A DNA stretch of 64,000 nucleotides from Rhytidiadelphus loreus (taxonomy: Eukaryota > Streptophyta > Bryopsida > Hypnales > Hylocomiaceae). The translations under genes were made by a program, and so were the position numbers. Below are positions 22,701 to 35,962 of the stretch, piece after piece. Positions within the stretch are counted from its first letter, which is position 1, and each line of letters begins with the position of its first letter. The stretch is from positions 26,969,025 through 27,033,024 of the forward strand of contig OX344763.1 in NCBI GenBank assembly GCA_947034895.1, written 5' to 3'. The notes under the pieces are model-generated. The model was given only the letters and a program-made list of their open reading frames with translations, did not search any database and was not told the origin of the DNA.

Positions 22701-24297
22701 TTCCGAAGAAAATTTACTGGAAATTGCTTCAAGGAGTTTACAGCTTCAATCCCCTGAAAAGACAATCACCTCTTGCGAGGTCGCTTTGAGTACAGGCTTC
22801 CGTCCTTTAACGGCCATGGCAGCCGGCTGTTGCAGGTCTCTCATTCATTCTTCCTGCAGATCATGTATGAGTACGAAATCATTTGTCCACTTGCATTCTG
22901 AATCATTTCCAATCGGAACCTTAGCTGCCCTGCCTAGCTAGATCCAGTGGGGGTTGGACCGGATGGACCTTTGACCATGAGAGACGCGACGTCACCACCA
23001 AGCTGATGTCACGAATCATGAATGGCTCCTCGTCGACACTAGCTGCCAAAGCTTGATTCGATTCGATTCCATTCCATTCAATAGTAGTGCTCTACTTCAT
23101 TTCGTGGTTTTCATCATATTGTCTCCCTGACGGTGAACTGGCACTCGTTGCTAAATTGCCAGTGAGTTCATGGAGCCTGCATTTGTCTCGGCAATGAGAG
23201 CAACTGGGTCTTTTCTTCAGAGGAAATTATGGCAATGTGTACGTTACTGGGGAAAGCATCTCTCTGGAGTGGCCCCATGATCTCGGGAGGCATAATACCT
23301 TCTTGGCATGGGGGAGGACCATTGCCTGGTTATACAATTTTATGTACATACCTCGCTTAGGATCGAGGGAGACTCTATACTAACTAATGATAGGGCAGTG
23401 TATGTGTTGGAGTGGTATATATTGTTTTACGGATGTATGGTGAATGGATTAGGTAACCTTTGAGCCACTGGGAGGTGGCAAGTTGGTTACAGGACGTAAC
23501 CGACTTTGTCCCTAGATGAAAACTCATGTAATTGTTGCCTTCTTGGATGAATATCGTGTGGTTAAGAATGAACTCTCCTTCCTGTGGATGAAACACCGTT
23601 GAGCAAACACATGCACACACAATCAAAGCTGATTACATTTTGGTAGTGTCGAGTCCGTATCAAATGACAAAAGATTAGCATTTCTATAGTCTAAGAATTC
23701 GAATCCTTGTATTGATTATTGGTTCTTCACCTTGAGTGAAGTATTGAGGTTGGAAAGTATTGAACATAATAGACTAATGTTTGAAAAGTCATTTGTTTGT
23801 ATTGGTTTTAAACTCCTCTTTGTAACCCACCTTTAATTGTGATTCCTTTGTGGTCCATGTACATTCAACATATGTCAATTCATTTTCTAAATTACATTTG
23901 AATTTTTTTTTTCAACATTATGATTTATGGAATGCTACAACAACCCATACTGTAGTTAGTTGCATACAAATTTAGTTGACTCCTCCAAACAAGGGACCGA
24001 AGGGCTTTCGGCACATCAATGGCCACTAGAATGTGTTTTTGTGCTTAGTTGTTTGCCATTCATTGAGTTTTATTGTGAGGCAACACTCTGGACAATGATT
24101 CCAATCCCACCAAGTGCAGATTGCCACTCTATTGAAACGACATTATTTGAATGGGCCAACTTAAACATGTAAACCATTGGTGGTAAATGAAGGAACTTTG
24201 CTATCAACAACACCCGAATGTTGACAAGAACTGCTACTTCTATCAGATTAAGCCAAGTCACACTCAGGAAAAATAAAAATTAGCATTGACCAACACA
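19706..24297. other. Spacer with dispersed repeats, no supported gene
   Basis: A copy of the dispersed repeat lies at 22537-22797. Short ORFs near 19924 (no ATG), 20930 and 22815 have somewhat gene-like composition but no recognisable domain. They are not called. Confidence 0.4.
22537..22797. repeat. Dispersed repeat, copy of 11314-11572
   Basis: It aligns end to end with 11314-11572 in the same orientation and is less AT-rich than that copy (for example TCGTAACT against TCATAACT). That could mean it is the younger copy, with less C-to-T decay. Confidence 0.65.
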
Positions 24298-24370
24298 CGA
24301 TCACGGTGGGACTCGAACCCACAATCTCCCGCTCCGGAGGCGAGCGCCTTATCCATTAGGCCACGCGACC
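24298..24370 (-). tRNA. tRNA-Arg (anticodon CCG)
   Basis: On the minus strand 73 nt fold as a standard cloverleaf. The acceptor GGTCGCG pairs with CGTGATC (two G-U pairs), the D arm is GCCTAATGGATAAGGC, the anticodon stem CTCGC/GCGGG encloses loop CTCCGGA with anticodon CCG, and the T arm is GTGGG-TTCGAGT-CCCAC. The discriminator is G. No intron and no encoded CCA, as expected for a nuclear gene. The A box (TGGCCTAATGG) and B box (GGTTCGAGTCC) for RNA polymerase III are intact. It decodes CGG. Confidence 0.97.
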
Positions 24371-27300
24371 ATGAGTATTCTCAGTACCATTGATTCCTAG
24401 CAGTTCAAAGGTTGCTCTTTCACTCCTCCAGACCCAAATTGCCGCAGTCGCCTTGAGATTTCCAGCGTAAGCATCGCTCAAGATTGGGTTATTTTGATTC
24501 CTTTCTAGCATTTCACAACAAGGTTACATTAAAGTCGCGGATTGCGTTTGCAGGTCATGTCCCCAAGGCCCAGGAATTGCAATATCGAGTAGCTATCTAG
24601 AGCTACGTTTGACATTCGAGCTAGGTTACTTTCACAGAGTGAGTGCATTGTCGATTACTGTAAAACGCTTTGGGTGGATCTTTGAAATAGTTCCTTTCTG
24701 AATTTGTGGAATGAGATGTCGACATGGGAATGTAATATGGGTGGTCACTAAAATGTTATCCATTGCTCTATATTTGAGTAATGGCATTGTTAGTTAGTAT
24801 TGAATTGATTGTTGCTTTGCTTGAGTGAGAGTAGTTAGTCAGCTTGTTTGTTAATCGCCTTGTAACGTGAAAATCACCACTTCGGGTCCACAAAATTACT
24901 CTAAGGTATTCGTGAGTGTTGGGATTGGGAGGAGTAGCCGCCGTGGAGAATGTGTAGCTTTTCTTCGATCTTGTCCTCATCCAGGTTGCTATCCAGGATA
25001 CTGTATATCGGTAATATCATGCCATGTTTTAACAATGGAAAGAAAGGGAATGAGAATCATGGCGTTTTTCTGGTATAATCACTCAATGATAGGATTATTA
25101 TTGTTTGATTTCATAAAACTTATTGTATTGTATTCGGAGTGTACAATATTCCGAAGCCTTGCCGTACCACCAAGTGTTGGCGATGGCGACGACATGAATG
25201 CCTCGTCTTTTTGACCTAAACCTCGGTACTAATTAATGCTTTGAGAGTCGGAGACTCAAGAGCATCACTAGACATAACGCCTACTTGCTCTACTTAAGAC
25301 ATAACGTTTAGATCTGGATCTAAGGGCTTGGTAAGAGGAGAAGGATTACTCATTATAATCCTCTTCGATCTGACTAGCCTTGAGATAGTGACAAGATTGA
25401 ACACCCGACTTGCCACATTATTTATTGAACTTCTTATGAAACCAAATCATGTGGCTAATGTTGCAATTTATATCTCAGTTGTGATGTTTACAAATGCAAT
25501 ACTCCGACACACCTGGAATGTGGAGCTAGAAGTCTTGGGTCTCAAGCTTTTGATTACTCAAGAGTGAGCAATATGTCAGTCACACCCACTAAACCCAATT
25601 AGGCAATGAATGGCATCTTTGAGTATATAGTGGACGATCTAAAACAAAGTTCTTGGACACTCTTTGTCTGATGGGACATTTTTTACCAGGCTTGAATTGT
25701 ACCTTGCTTTTAAATTGAAGTGGCAAATATGCTTGAATGTGCTTATGTCTAGATTTGCAACTTTATTTTGGCGAATGCTTGAAAGCGAAGGGATCCAGAA
25801 GAGATCTTGGGAGATAGCTTGACAATGAATTTCTCTCCACATTTATTGCCACTTGTGTATTCAAAATGGACCTTAATACAATTGGTTAAGAACGTAAGAG
25901 CATGTTTAGCTAGGCACATCAAAAATGACACGGTAGAGGGATTTGGGAGGGCACTTTAGAGGTGTTGGGTTCATTGTGAACAAGTGTCTCCCATTCTCCC
26001 ACGTTGTGTGACACTCATTGTCCAAACTGCATTCCTTTTACTAAGGTGGGTTAGGGTTAGTGGTGCATTTTGGGGTGCTCACCGTAGACTTCACTCCTTT
26101 TACTAGACTTTGTGTCATTCTACATCCCCTATCTTTGGACATGTGGCGGCTCATGGTGCTTTGTTGCATGTTCGTTGCCATGTTTAGACTACCAAATCTA
26201 ACAAAGGGATTCTCTTTAATCTATGGTCTTGCATCAAGGAAGAGGCACCCAAATTTTAAGTGTCTGGGCCATTTTTTGAAGAGCCCGTAGCCCAAGTTTA
26301 TCTTGAGAGAGAATAATGGTGGGGCAATGTTTTGTGCAAGGGCCCTCTAGAAGACATTGAGGCCATGCCCAGTGCACCTAAGTGGCCATGCTCTAATGAC
26401 TTTTTGTTCTTCATGCTCGAGTCCATGCTTGAAGCTTAAAGTATTTTTTTTGTCATACTCAACTTGATGCCTCGTTTTTTGCTAATTCTATTTTTGTTGC
26501 CCTTGATTCAAGAGATCATACAATTCTTGTACGTCAAAATCTATTGGATCATATTCTACTAGGAACATGTGACACAAATCATATAAAAAGAAGAATCTTT
26601 TAGATCATATTCTACTAGAAACATGTGACCCAAATTGATTTTTTTTTAAAAGCTTTTTGTATGATGAATTTAATGAAATTGAGGCAAGTAATATATGTTT
26701 ATAAAGATATAAGTGAAAATATATAAAGGATTTAGGCGTGAAGGGGTTAAGGACATGTTAAATTCATTCTCATGATTGCCTAATTTTCATGGTGCAAAGT
26801 AGATCTTTTTGCTTCAATCTATTTAGTATTCGTAGTTTCAATGTAAAATGTGCACCTCTTTAAAGTAGTAAATTGTGAGCTCATTATTTGGTGAATATTG
26901 TGGTTGTCTTATAAATGCATTCCAATCAATGTTGAGAAGCAAAGGTTACAATATTTTGGAACTTCAACTATATAAGGTAATTTAGCTTATGATAGGTCAA
27001 GTTTGGACCAACCTAATGCATGCCAAAAGATTCTTGTGAATTACATATTGACTGCCTCCCTTGAGAAATATTGTAATGAAGCAAAGTTCTATTTGGTTTT
27101 AAAAGAGTTTTAAAAGATATGAATGTGCTTGAATTTTTTAATTGTACCAATATGAAAATAAAAATTAATTAGTCCATCTAATATGCATGTAATAAATTGT
27201 AGAATATATTGATTTTGGATTTCTCAATAGGTTATAATAACATTGCATGATTGGATTTTTTTGAAATAAGAAAAATAAAATACCTTTTAAAAAAGAAGAT

Positions 27301-28290
27301 TTATAAAAAGATAAAGAATCTATTTTTTCTTCAACAAAAATGTTGTAAAATATATACAAATCATTTTCTTAAAATACAATGGTTGAATTTATTGATATAA
27401 CTTTCACAACATCCTCAAACAAATTTCATATAATCCTTATTATTTTATAATTTAGACCTTTAAGATTGGATTTTTTAATTTCAACACTATGGAGAAGGAA
27501 ATATTGAACAACAATCTCTTTCATGCAATCAAAATATGGTTCTCTAATTGCTTCAAATTTCATGGTCTATTTGTGGAAATGTAGATTTCTTTCACCCATT
27601 CCTTTCATGTCATTACAATAAGTTCCTAAAAATTGATGGAAAAAACAAATAATTATAAATTCAAAGTATAAATAAATATTGATCAAATATATTATTTATT
27701 TAAAAATATGTTATTTTTATCTAATATGAAGATTATAAGGGAGAAGATTGTATTTTAGAATTTCTAGTTCATTTTTTAAGTGCAATTGCAATAATTCATT
27801 GAATTTTTAGAGGTTTCCAAATTTTCAATTGGAGTCAGGCTCGATTCATTTCGGTAGTGGAAGCGTGCTTCCGGACAGATCCAATTTCCCCGATACCAAA
27901 CCCTAATTCTCTTGTTGTCGACCTCCACATCAATCATCGCCAATGTGATGATTGAGAAATTCTCGAACTTCATTTCTAAAATCATTTCTAAAATCATGTA
28001 ACCATGGTTTCATTTCTGCATTTTCCAAGACGTTCGGAAGAAATAGGGATTTTGTACAATTGAGCATTGGGGTTATATTTCACTTAGAGACTAGAGAGAG
28101 ATCAGTTGGAGTTTACTCTTCTCGTGGAGAATGCAAACTCAGCTAGCGTGCGGCAGGATGTCTCAGACGAGTCTACGGAATCCGCCTTCGTTTGCAGGGT
28201 ATGACAGGTCCCAGAGCGTGGCAGCGAGTTCAGGTGCGAGTGGCGAGATCTAGGTTGCAGCAAAGCAAACAGACTTGATTTGGAATCCAT
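24371..28290. other. Gene-free spacer
   Basis: No supported gene. A 34-bp direct repeat occurs at 26546-26579 and 26602-26635 (both with GATCATATTCTACTAG). 27.1-27.8 kb is extremely AT-rich. Confidence 0.45.
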
Positions 28291-28368
28291 TGCAATCCAT
28301 GTGAACTCATCCAAACTGCAATCCATGTGAACACATCCAAACTGCAATCCATATGTACACATCAAAAC
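28291..28368. repeat. 26-bp minisatellite, three units, downstream of uS11
   Basis: Units beginning TGCAATCCAT at 28291, 28317 and 28343 are 26 bp apart and differ at a few positions. They lie about 100 bp past the uS11 stop codon, probably in or just beyond its 3' UTR. Confidence 0.85.
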
Positions 28369-28471
28369 TGGATGCAAGCACAAACGCCGATCCTTTCTTA
28401 ATTGAACTCCACAGGGAGAGCAAGAAGAGAAATAGTCCAACGGATCTTCCACATAAGCAAACTAAAAGAAA

Positions 28472-29597
<1,126 letters not shown>

Positions 29598-29703
29598 GAT
29601 GAGAGACGCAAACGGAGCTGGCGACGAGCGAGGTAGATAGAGCGGGGGAGAGCGCTGGAAAAGAGACTCGGGAAGGTGCGAGACGGAGAGTTGTAATGCA
29701 GAC

Positions 29704-29717
29704 TGTAAACCCTAAAC
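29704..29717 (-). promoter_or_regulatory. Telo-box in the uS11 promoter
   Basis: AAACCCTAAACC lies about 110 bp upstream of the uS11 ATG, next to the probable transcription start. AAACCCTA telo-boxes are a known feature of plant ribosomal-protein promoters and help co-ordinate their expression. The palindromic options of the site were not resolved and no second element was confirmed. Confidence 0.6.
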
Positions 29718-29869
29718 CTAGCTTATTCTTCCGCCGTTCGATCTGACTTGTATCTGACGGCGAATGTTCGTTTCGTTCCCTTCGCGTTCTCTACTGGGTT
29801 CTCGTGTTCACGATCTCTTTCAGATGAAGCATCGGGAAAATAAAATTGCAAAAATATTGAAGTTGTATA

Positions 29870-30250
29870 GAATGTAGCAATTTATGTTAGCAAACCGGTT
29901 GCAATATTAAAATTAGGACTAACTTTTGTCAATATTGTTTCATTTTTGACTTATTATTGTTTTGGCTAGTTTTGAATTGCAATTAAAACAATGTACAAAC
30001 ATTATTGTTGCAACATTCTTGAAATTTTTAATGATTCAAGTTTGTTGTAGTATTGTTACTATTTCTTTTGTTGTTACACATTGTTATATTGTTGTAGAAT
30101 TGTTTTAGTATAAAATTTTTATTGCAAGCAATGCACTTTCATTATTAGTATTTTTTATTTGAATCCAACCAGAGATTGTATTGTTGTACTTTGAATTTCA
30201 AAATTAGTATTGTATTGTTATTGAAGTATTTCAGGATTGCAATTATGTTT
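29870..30250. repeat. Outer inverted repeat A (left copy)
   Basis: This AT-rich segment (words such as ATTGTTGCAACATT and AGAGATTGTATTGTTG) recurs inverted at about 38765-39065. The best block runs from GTATAAAATTTTT to TTTCAAAATT. It brackets the nested Tc1/CACTA complex. Confidence 0.5.
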
Positions 30251-30484
30251 CCACAAATCCAAATGTTCTAATAGACTAAATTCACAATTTTTCATGTACC
30301 TCATACCTCTTTTTGACACCAACATTTAAAGTTTCATCCCTAGCTAGGGACTAATTTCAATTATGTACCTCAAACTCAAAATCTTTTAATTTATTATGGT
30401 TGGAAAAGAGATTGATGTTTGACTCACTACATCAATGACATTTAATGCATTAAATAAAAAATACACAATTTTAGTATCTTTATT

Positions 30485-31120
30485 TAAACCCTAAAGGTTT
30501 TTGACTATGCTTTCACCAAAAATACTCCAACACTATCATTTCTATTTACAAGTACGACATTTTAGAAGAAAACAAATTTGCACACATGTAATTGTAGGAT
30601 CTTGTAGTAAGTTAGTTTGAGATGTGGGAAAAATTCAGAAATTTCCACTATGTGGATTGCAACATATTTACGTTTATATTGATGAAAATCTTTTTTTTAT
30701 CACTCGGGCAACTACACTTCACAAGGTCACATTTGTATGAAAAAATGTCCATGTTGGTGGTGCTTCTTTGAATTCATTCTTGAAGGCAAGTTGGCTACAT
30801 GCATCGGAAATTTCAAATTATTTGGAATTATAAAATATATTTGAAAAACATAGTAAGTAGAAATTAAAGAAGTAGAGAATGATTTAAAATACTAATTTGT
30901 TAAGAATTTAGTTATCGAATTTAGAATACCAATTTCAATGGTTGTAATGTTGTAATAAACAATCTATGTCTTATGATTTTATTCTCTTTAAAACATATTG
31001 AAAGTTGAATTAAAAAAAGGACTTCAAAGTTTATTTTGGAGTAGAGAATCTATAATTGCCCACAAACTAAAACTCCTCATAACTTTCATCTCATCAATAA
31101 AAATGAAATGATTAAAAGGT
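30485..31120. repeat. Dispersed repeat, inverted copy at 52140-52815
   Basis: From CCCTAAAGGTTTTTGACTAT through CTCCTCATAACTTTCATC the sequence is the complement of 52140-52815, with many substitutions but the same order of blocks. No protein is conserved, so its class is unknown. Confidence 0.6.
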
Positions 31121-31811
31121 TTCCATGTATATGTAAATCTATAATACCTATTTCAAATTCTTTTTCTTAAAGAAGTGATTTTTTCTTATTAGCATGAACT
31201 ACCCCACCTAGAGGCGAAAATTACATATCATACAATAAGTTTTTTATCATGTAGTCAAAAGTTATAAAAGTTGTTGGGCCTTACAGTTATTCCTTGTGCC
31301 CTTCTTCTTTGAAAATTTCAAACCCAAAAAATAAAAACTCCATTTGAAGTAAGGTGTACAAAATTTCTATGTTGCCAAAAAATGCAGCTTGATCCTCTAG
31401 GGATTAAATAAAGGACTTCAAAGTTTATTTTAGAGTAGGGAATCCAAAATTGCCCGCAAACTAAAACTCCTCATAACTTTCATCTTATTAATCAAAATGG
31501 AAGGCCCAACAACTAGAAATATATATATATAAATTTAGAGAACCAATTTCAAAGTTTTGTTTCTTAAATAAATGCTTTTTTAAAGAATTTTTTGGAGCTA
31601 CCTTGGCTACCCGCTAAGTTATGAAAATGACATATTATACAATAACTTTCTAACCATGTAGTCAAAAGTTATGAAAACTATTGGGCCTTAAAGCTACTCC
31701 TTCAACGTATGTTGTGTGAAAATTTCAATGAAATAAAATAGAAATTCCATTTTGAGTGAGTTGCCCAATATTGTCATGTTGCTAGATTATGTTGTTCAAA
31801 ACTTTAGGGGT
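31012..31811. repeat. Tandem duplication, about 394-bp unit
   Basis: AAGGACTTCAAAGTTTATTT starts at 31018 and 31412. CTAAAACTCCTCATAACTTT, CATGTAGTCAAAAGTTAT and GGGCCTTA recur in the same order in both units. The 5' part of the unit is also the 3' part of the 30485-31120 dispersed repeat. Confidence 0.75.
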
Positions 31812-34080
31812 TAATTGTACATTGATGGGAATTTTGTATTTGTTTGGAAAAAATTATTAAATAAAAAAATTGATCAACTTTCATAGCCTTAAAATAAAAT
31901 TGTTGTTTAAATCTCAAAATAACTTATATTCATAATTGATGCAAAAGGACAATCTTGAATCAATACTTTAAGACAACTTTTTTTTTTTTTTTTTGTTATG
32001 ATTGTTTCTATGTTTTATATGGTGAGACCTTTCTAAACATGAGTCTCCTGATATAGAATACCTGACTCCATTTAAAAGTTCTCTAGAAACAAGGATGCAT
32101 AGATCTTGTTTCAATTCAAGGAATTTAGTGTGTTATGAGAGGCGCGTGGGCGTTGATTCCATATTAGGGCGACATTCACAGAGTCAAGGAGATGTTCAAG
32201 GAGGCTTTGAGCACCCGAGATGCCAACGGGAACTTGGCATCTCGTTTGGGGACCTCAAACCCTTTGACCTCGACGTGGAGTCATTGGAGACTCATCTTTT
32301 TCAAGTTTGAATAGTACCTATACTTTGTTTTGGGACATTTGGACTTATGGTGTGACGGTTATGGATTTCCCACTTATTTTCTATACTCAATGATGTTTTA
32401 GTTGTGGATCTTCAAATTGTGACTCCCCTCCTTTCATTTCTTTAGACAACTGAAGAGGTCACATCTTGGAAGATTGCCTAGATGTTGATTTGAGACTTTT
32501 AGACTTACTATGTGGCAATTAAGGATTTTCCACTTATTTTCCTTTCTCAACATTACTTTAATTCCCAAATTCTCATGTGTCTTATAGTAGTAGATTGGAA
32601 ATTTCTATAATAGCGCAACTACTAAATTACATTATCATATTTCTAAATGTCTATGTACTTGACATTGCAAGTAGTTGTAATTGTAAATGTAAATACAAGT
32701 AACATTTTAACATTTTTGGATGTATGATTGAAGTTAATTTCAAATAGTTTCAAATATACAAATGCACCAGATTTCACAATTTCCAAATGCATTACAACGT
32801 GGTTTATTTTTTATATTTCTCATATACAATCAAATATATACTACAGTTACATTCATCTTTCCTTATAAATTAGTACATTTATGGTCAATTTTGTGGTTAA
32901 TCCCTAAATATTGCAATGTTTAAAAACTAAATAATGTACATATTCTTATTCTTGCAATATCGTATGATTTCATCCAATTTACTTTGAGAAAACTATTAAA
33001 CTCTATCTACTACTGAAAATCTTTGGCCCTGCAAAGATGAAGATAATATTAGATAGGCCACTACATGCCATCGTCTCTAAATTGTTGGATATATTTTATT
33101 TATGCTTAGAATGATCTTTTCATGTACACTACAAATACTTATGAGCCATACTAATATTTATTTTTTAGGGTAGCATGTACGTGGCTTCAAAAGGTCGGTA
33201 CATTTATATATTTTTTAGTACAATGCCCTAGGACTCAATTAAAATCAATTTTCACTGATTTATTACTACATAATTTTGAAATTGGTTTAGGGTTCAATAT
33301 TTTAGAGAATGTGCACAAAGGGCACAAATGTCCACCATTATGCCATAGATGAGGTATTGTACTATACCATTCAAACACCATTATAATATATTGTTATTAT
33401 GCATGAACATTTCCATTAAAAAAACCATGCAAGTTTAATACTTTTCCATTGTTTTTTCATTATCTAAATACATCATACTTTCCAAAAGTTTTGAATATTG
33501 GTAGAGTGGTATTCAATGACACCATTGGTTAAAATCACAAAGTTTCAAAATTTATACATGTTCACAAAATATTGACCTATGTTCCTAAAATATGGCACAA
33601 TATGAATAGACTTCATTATCATATTTATCTCTATCACCTTATATAATCCTTGGATATTTTCAAACCATTTCAAATCATGACCCCTCATTGTATTATCAAA
33701 TTCTATTTCTTCATGCATTTTTACTAAACACAATTCTTTGGTTACCTAATTGTCTACAACTTCTTTTATGTTGCACTTAAAAAGAAAAAAGAGTTGAGCA
33801 TAACATGTCCTCTCGTTTCATTCTCTTCCTCCATTTTTATTGAAATGTTGCCAAACCATTCTTTTGCATGGAAAAATGATGTTGCGTGAGAAAAAGTTGG
33901 AGTTGCTTCAAACCTTGAGCTTTGACTAGGACATAGACCTATAGATCTATAAACTTGTACTATTTGCAAGGATATATAATCACACGATGGTACACATTTA
34001 ATATTGTATTTATATGCATTTTCATTTAATGTTTGAAATATTTAATGTAAAACTCAAGTACTAAAGACTTACGTGCAAAC
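31812..34080. other. AT-rich spacer, no supported gene
   Basis: A poly-T run lies at about 31980-31995. A short, less AT-rich island at 32080-32310 ends in a block related to the 9-kb fold-back arms (TTTGGGACATTTGGACTTA). 32620-32800 weakly matches the complement of 38600-38740 (ATTGCAAGTAGTTG). Confidence 0.45.
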
Positions 34081-34104
34081 ACAAACTTGGCTTCCTATCA
34101 TGTG

Positions 34105-34470
34105 CTACCAACATATGTGGATGTGAGAAAAGTTTCACTGTTGCCGATTTTGACACCCTCCCAAGGATTGAAAAAAGAAATTTGTCCATAAAATTTTTGG
34201 CATAAGACCACCTCTATGTTAATTACATGTGTGAAAATTTTCAAGTACAAAAGATCCAAACAAAAAAACACATTCAAAATCTACCAACATGTGTTGTTGT
34301 GAGAAATAATCCGGGAAACCATTTCACTATTGTCAACTTTGATACCCTCCCTAGGGCTAAATAATAGTTACTTCACCATGAAATTTTTGACACAAGATCA
34401 TCTCTATGTTGATAACATGTGTATTAAATTTCAAGGTCAAAAGATGAATACAAAAGAAATATTCAAAATC
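34105..34470. repeat. Left array of about 189-bp units (Tc1 element arm)
   Basis: Two tandem units share CCAACAT(A/G)TGT, TTTGA(C/T)ACCCTCCC (34149 and 34338) and ATTCAAAATCTACCAA. The same units occur inverted at 37780-38250, on the other side of the Tc1-like transposase. Confidence 0.75.
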
Positions 34471-35485
34471 TACCAATGTGTATGTCCTCCATGAACTTTG
34501 ATCACTGCTTGTAACCTAGAGGGCATAGAATGACATAGTTGAAGGAGTTTTGTACCTCTAATTGACCTCCACTTTCTTTCAATAACTAACTTTAACTCAT
34601 CTAAGTTTTTAGGGCATGCCTTGCCATGTTGCATAGCATCTTTTAGAATCTTCCAGAGTTTCTCAAGTGAATTGAAATTAGGAGAGTTTGCAGACCAATT
34701 GAGTTTCTCCAGAAGTCGTGGTTGTCTCCATTCTTCACATAGTTTGCTATGATGGATAGGTGGGCCATCTTCCATGAGCCATCCTTGTGAAACTTTACCC
34801 ATAAAATGAAGCAATTTGCCATCATAGACCACTTCCACAAAATTCTTAGCTGAACGTTGATTTTGAGGCATGAAGACAAGTTTTGACTTTCGCCCTCTAG
34901 CAAATGCACCCCAAATCATCAAAGAAGTCCGTCCACTTTTGGAAGTAGGAATTATACAACTTAATGAATAGCACTCATACAATTCTCCAAACATGAATTT
35001 GTCTAGAATTTTTTCCAACTTCAAAGGTAGATTCATCTGTCCAAACAATACGTTCCCACTCTTCTACACTCCCTTCACAATAGTTTTGAGGAAAAGTCAA
35101 TCACTGAGACATGTGACACGATGTCAAGAAAGTTTTTTTTACTGCAATTTGAATGAAAATGCTACTTCTATATAAATTTCTTTGAATAGTACTTCTATTC
35201 ACTTGCGCATGACATATATTAGTAATCTCTGACAGTGACAAGTAATGAACGACGATGAGTTTTTGAGTACCACACAATAGTACAAACATCTCTATCACTA
35301 AGCTTTTTAGCGTGACTTCCACCATAAGGTTTACTCTTGTAAGTTCTATGTTCTCTAAATTTCTTCACTAACCTTTGAACTGTTCTAACAATAACTCCAA
35401 CAATGACTGCAATGTGAACTCCTAAAGTCCCTACCTCACTCAAACCTACAATGCAAGCACAAATTTCATCTAAAACTACCATCAT
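34470..35485 (-). pseudogene. Tc1-like DD34E transposase, degenerate
   Basis: Read from 35485 down to 34470 in shifting frames. There is an N-terminal helix-turn-helix region (ending VQRLVKKFREHRTY), then VWTDESTFEVG with the first catalytic Asp (35035-35037), MEDGPPIHHSK with the second Asp (34767-34769), and NSPNFNSLEKLWKILKD with the Glu (34662-34664). The C-terminus MPSRLQAVIKVHGGHTHW is typical of Tc1 family transposases. Thirty-four residues separate the second Asp and the Glu, the DD34E class. At least three frameshifts or stops break it, so it is inactive. Plant mariner-type transposases are mostly DD39D. Confidence 0.88.
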
Positions 35486-35640
35486 CCACTCTCTTTCACA
35501 ATGCGAATTAGATCCTTAAATCTTAGTAACTAACTTTGATGCACTTACACATCACTCACCCAAAAATCTTAGTAACCAACCCTCATACACTCATTCATCA
35601 CCCAATACTTTAGTTCATCACAAATCACACTCTTTATAAT

Positions 35641-35856
35641 CACTATAAGAAACCCGCGTTTTAGTTGGTGTTTTGTAATTTTTTCAAACGGATTTTAGAT
35701 GACGTCAAGAAAAACAACTTGTGTTTTTTTACGTCCAAGTTGACATCCAAATGTTATATTGGACGTGAATAAACACAAGTTGTTTTTTCCGACGTCACCT
35801 AAAATCCATCTGAAAAAATTACAAAACGCCAACTAAAACGTGGGTTTCTTATAGTG
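35641..35856. mobile_element. CACTA-type MITE with AAT target duplication
   Basis: The termini are CACTATAAGAAACCC and its complement. The arms are inverted for about 60 bp or more each side, and AAT flanks both ends (35638-35640 and 35857-35859). CACTA termini with a 3-bp duplication define En/Spm-type elements. Length is 216 bp with no ORF. The copy at 7209-7439 is a sibling. Confidence 0.9.
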
Positions 35857-35962
35857 AATGCTCAATTGAAAATGCAAGCATAGATATTTATATGAGAAAG
35901 CTTCTTCATGCATGTATAATACATAGTTCATAAGCAAGTGGATTCTTCTAAATGTGACAACT

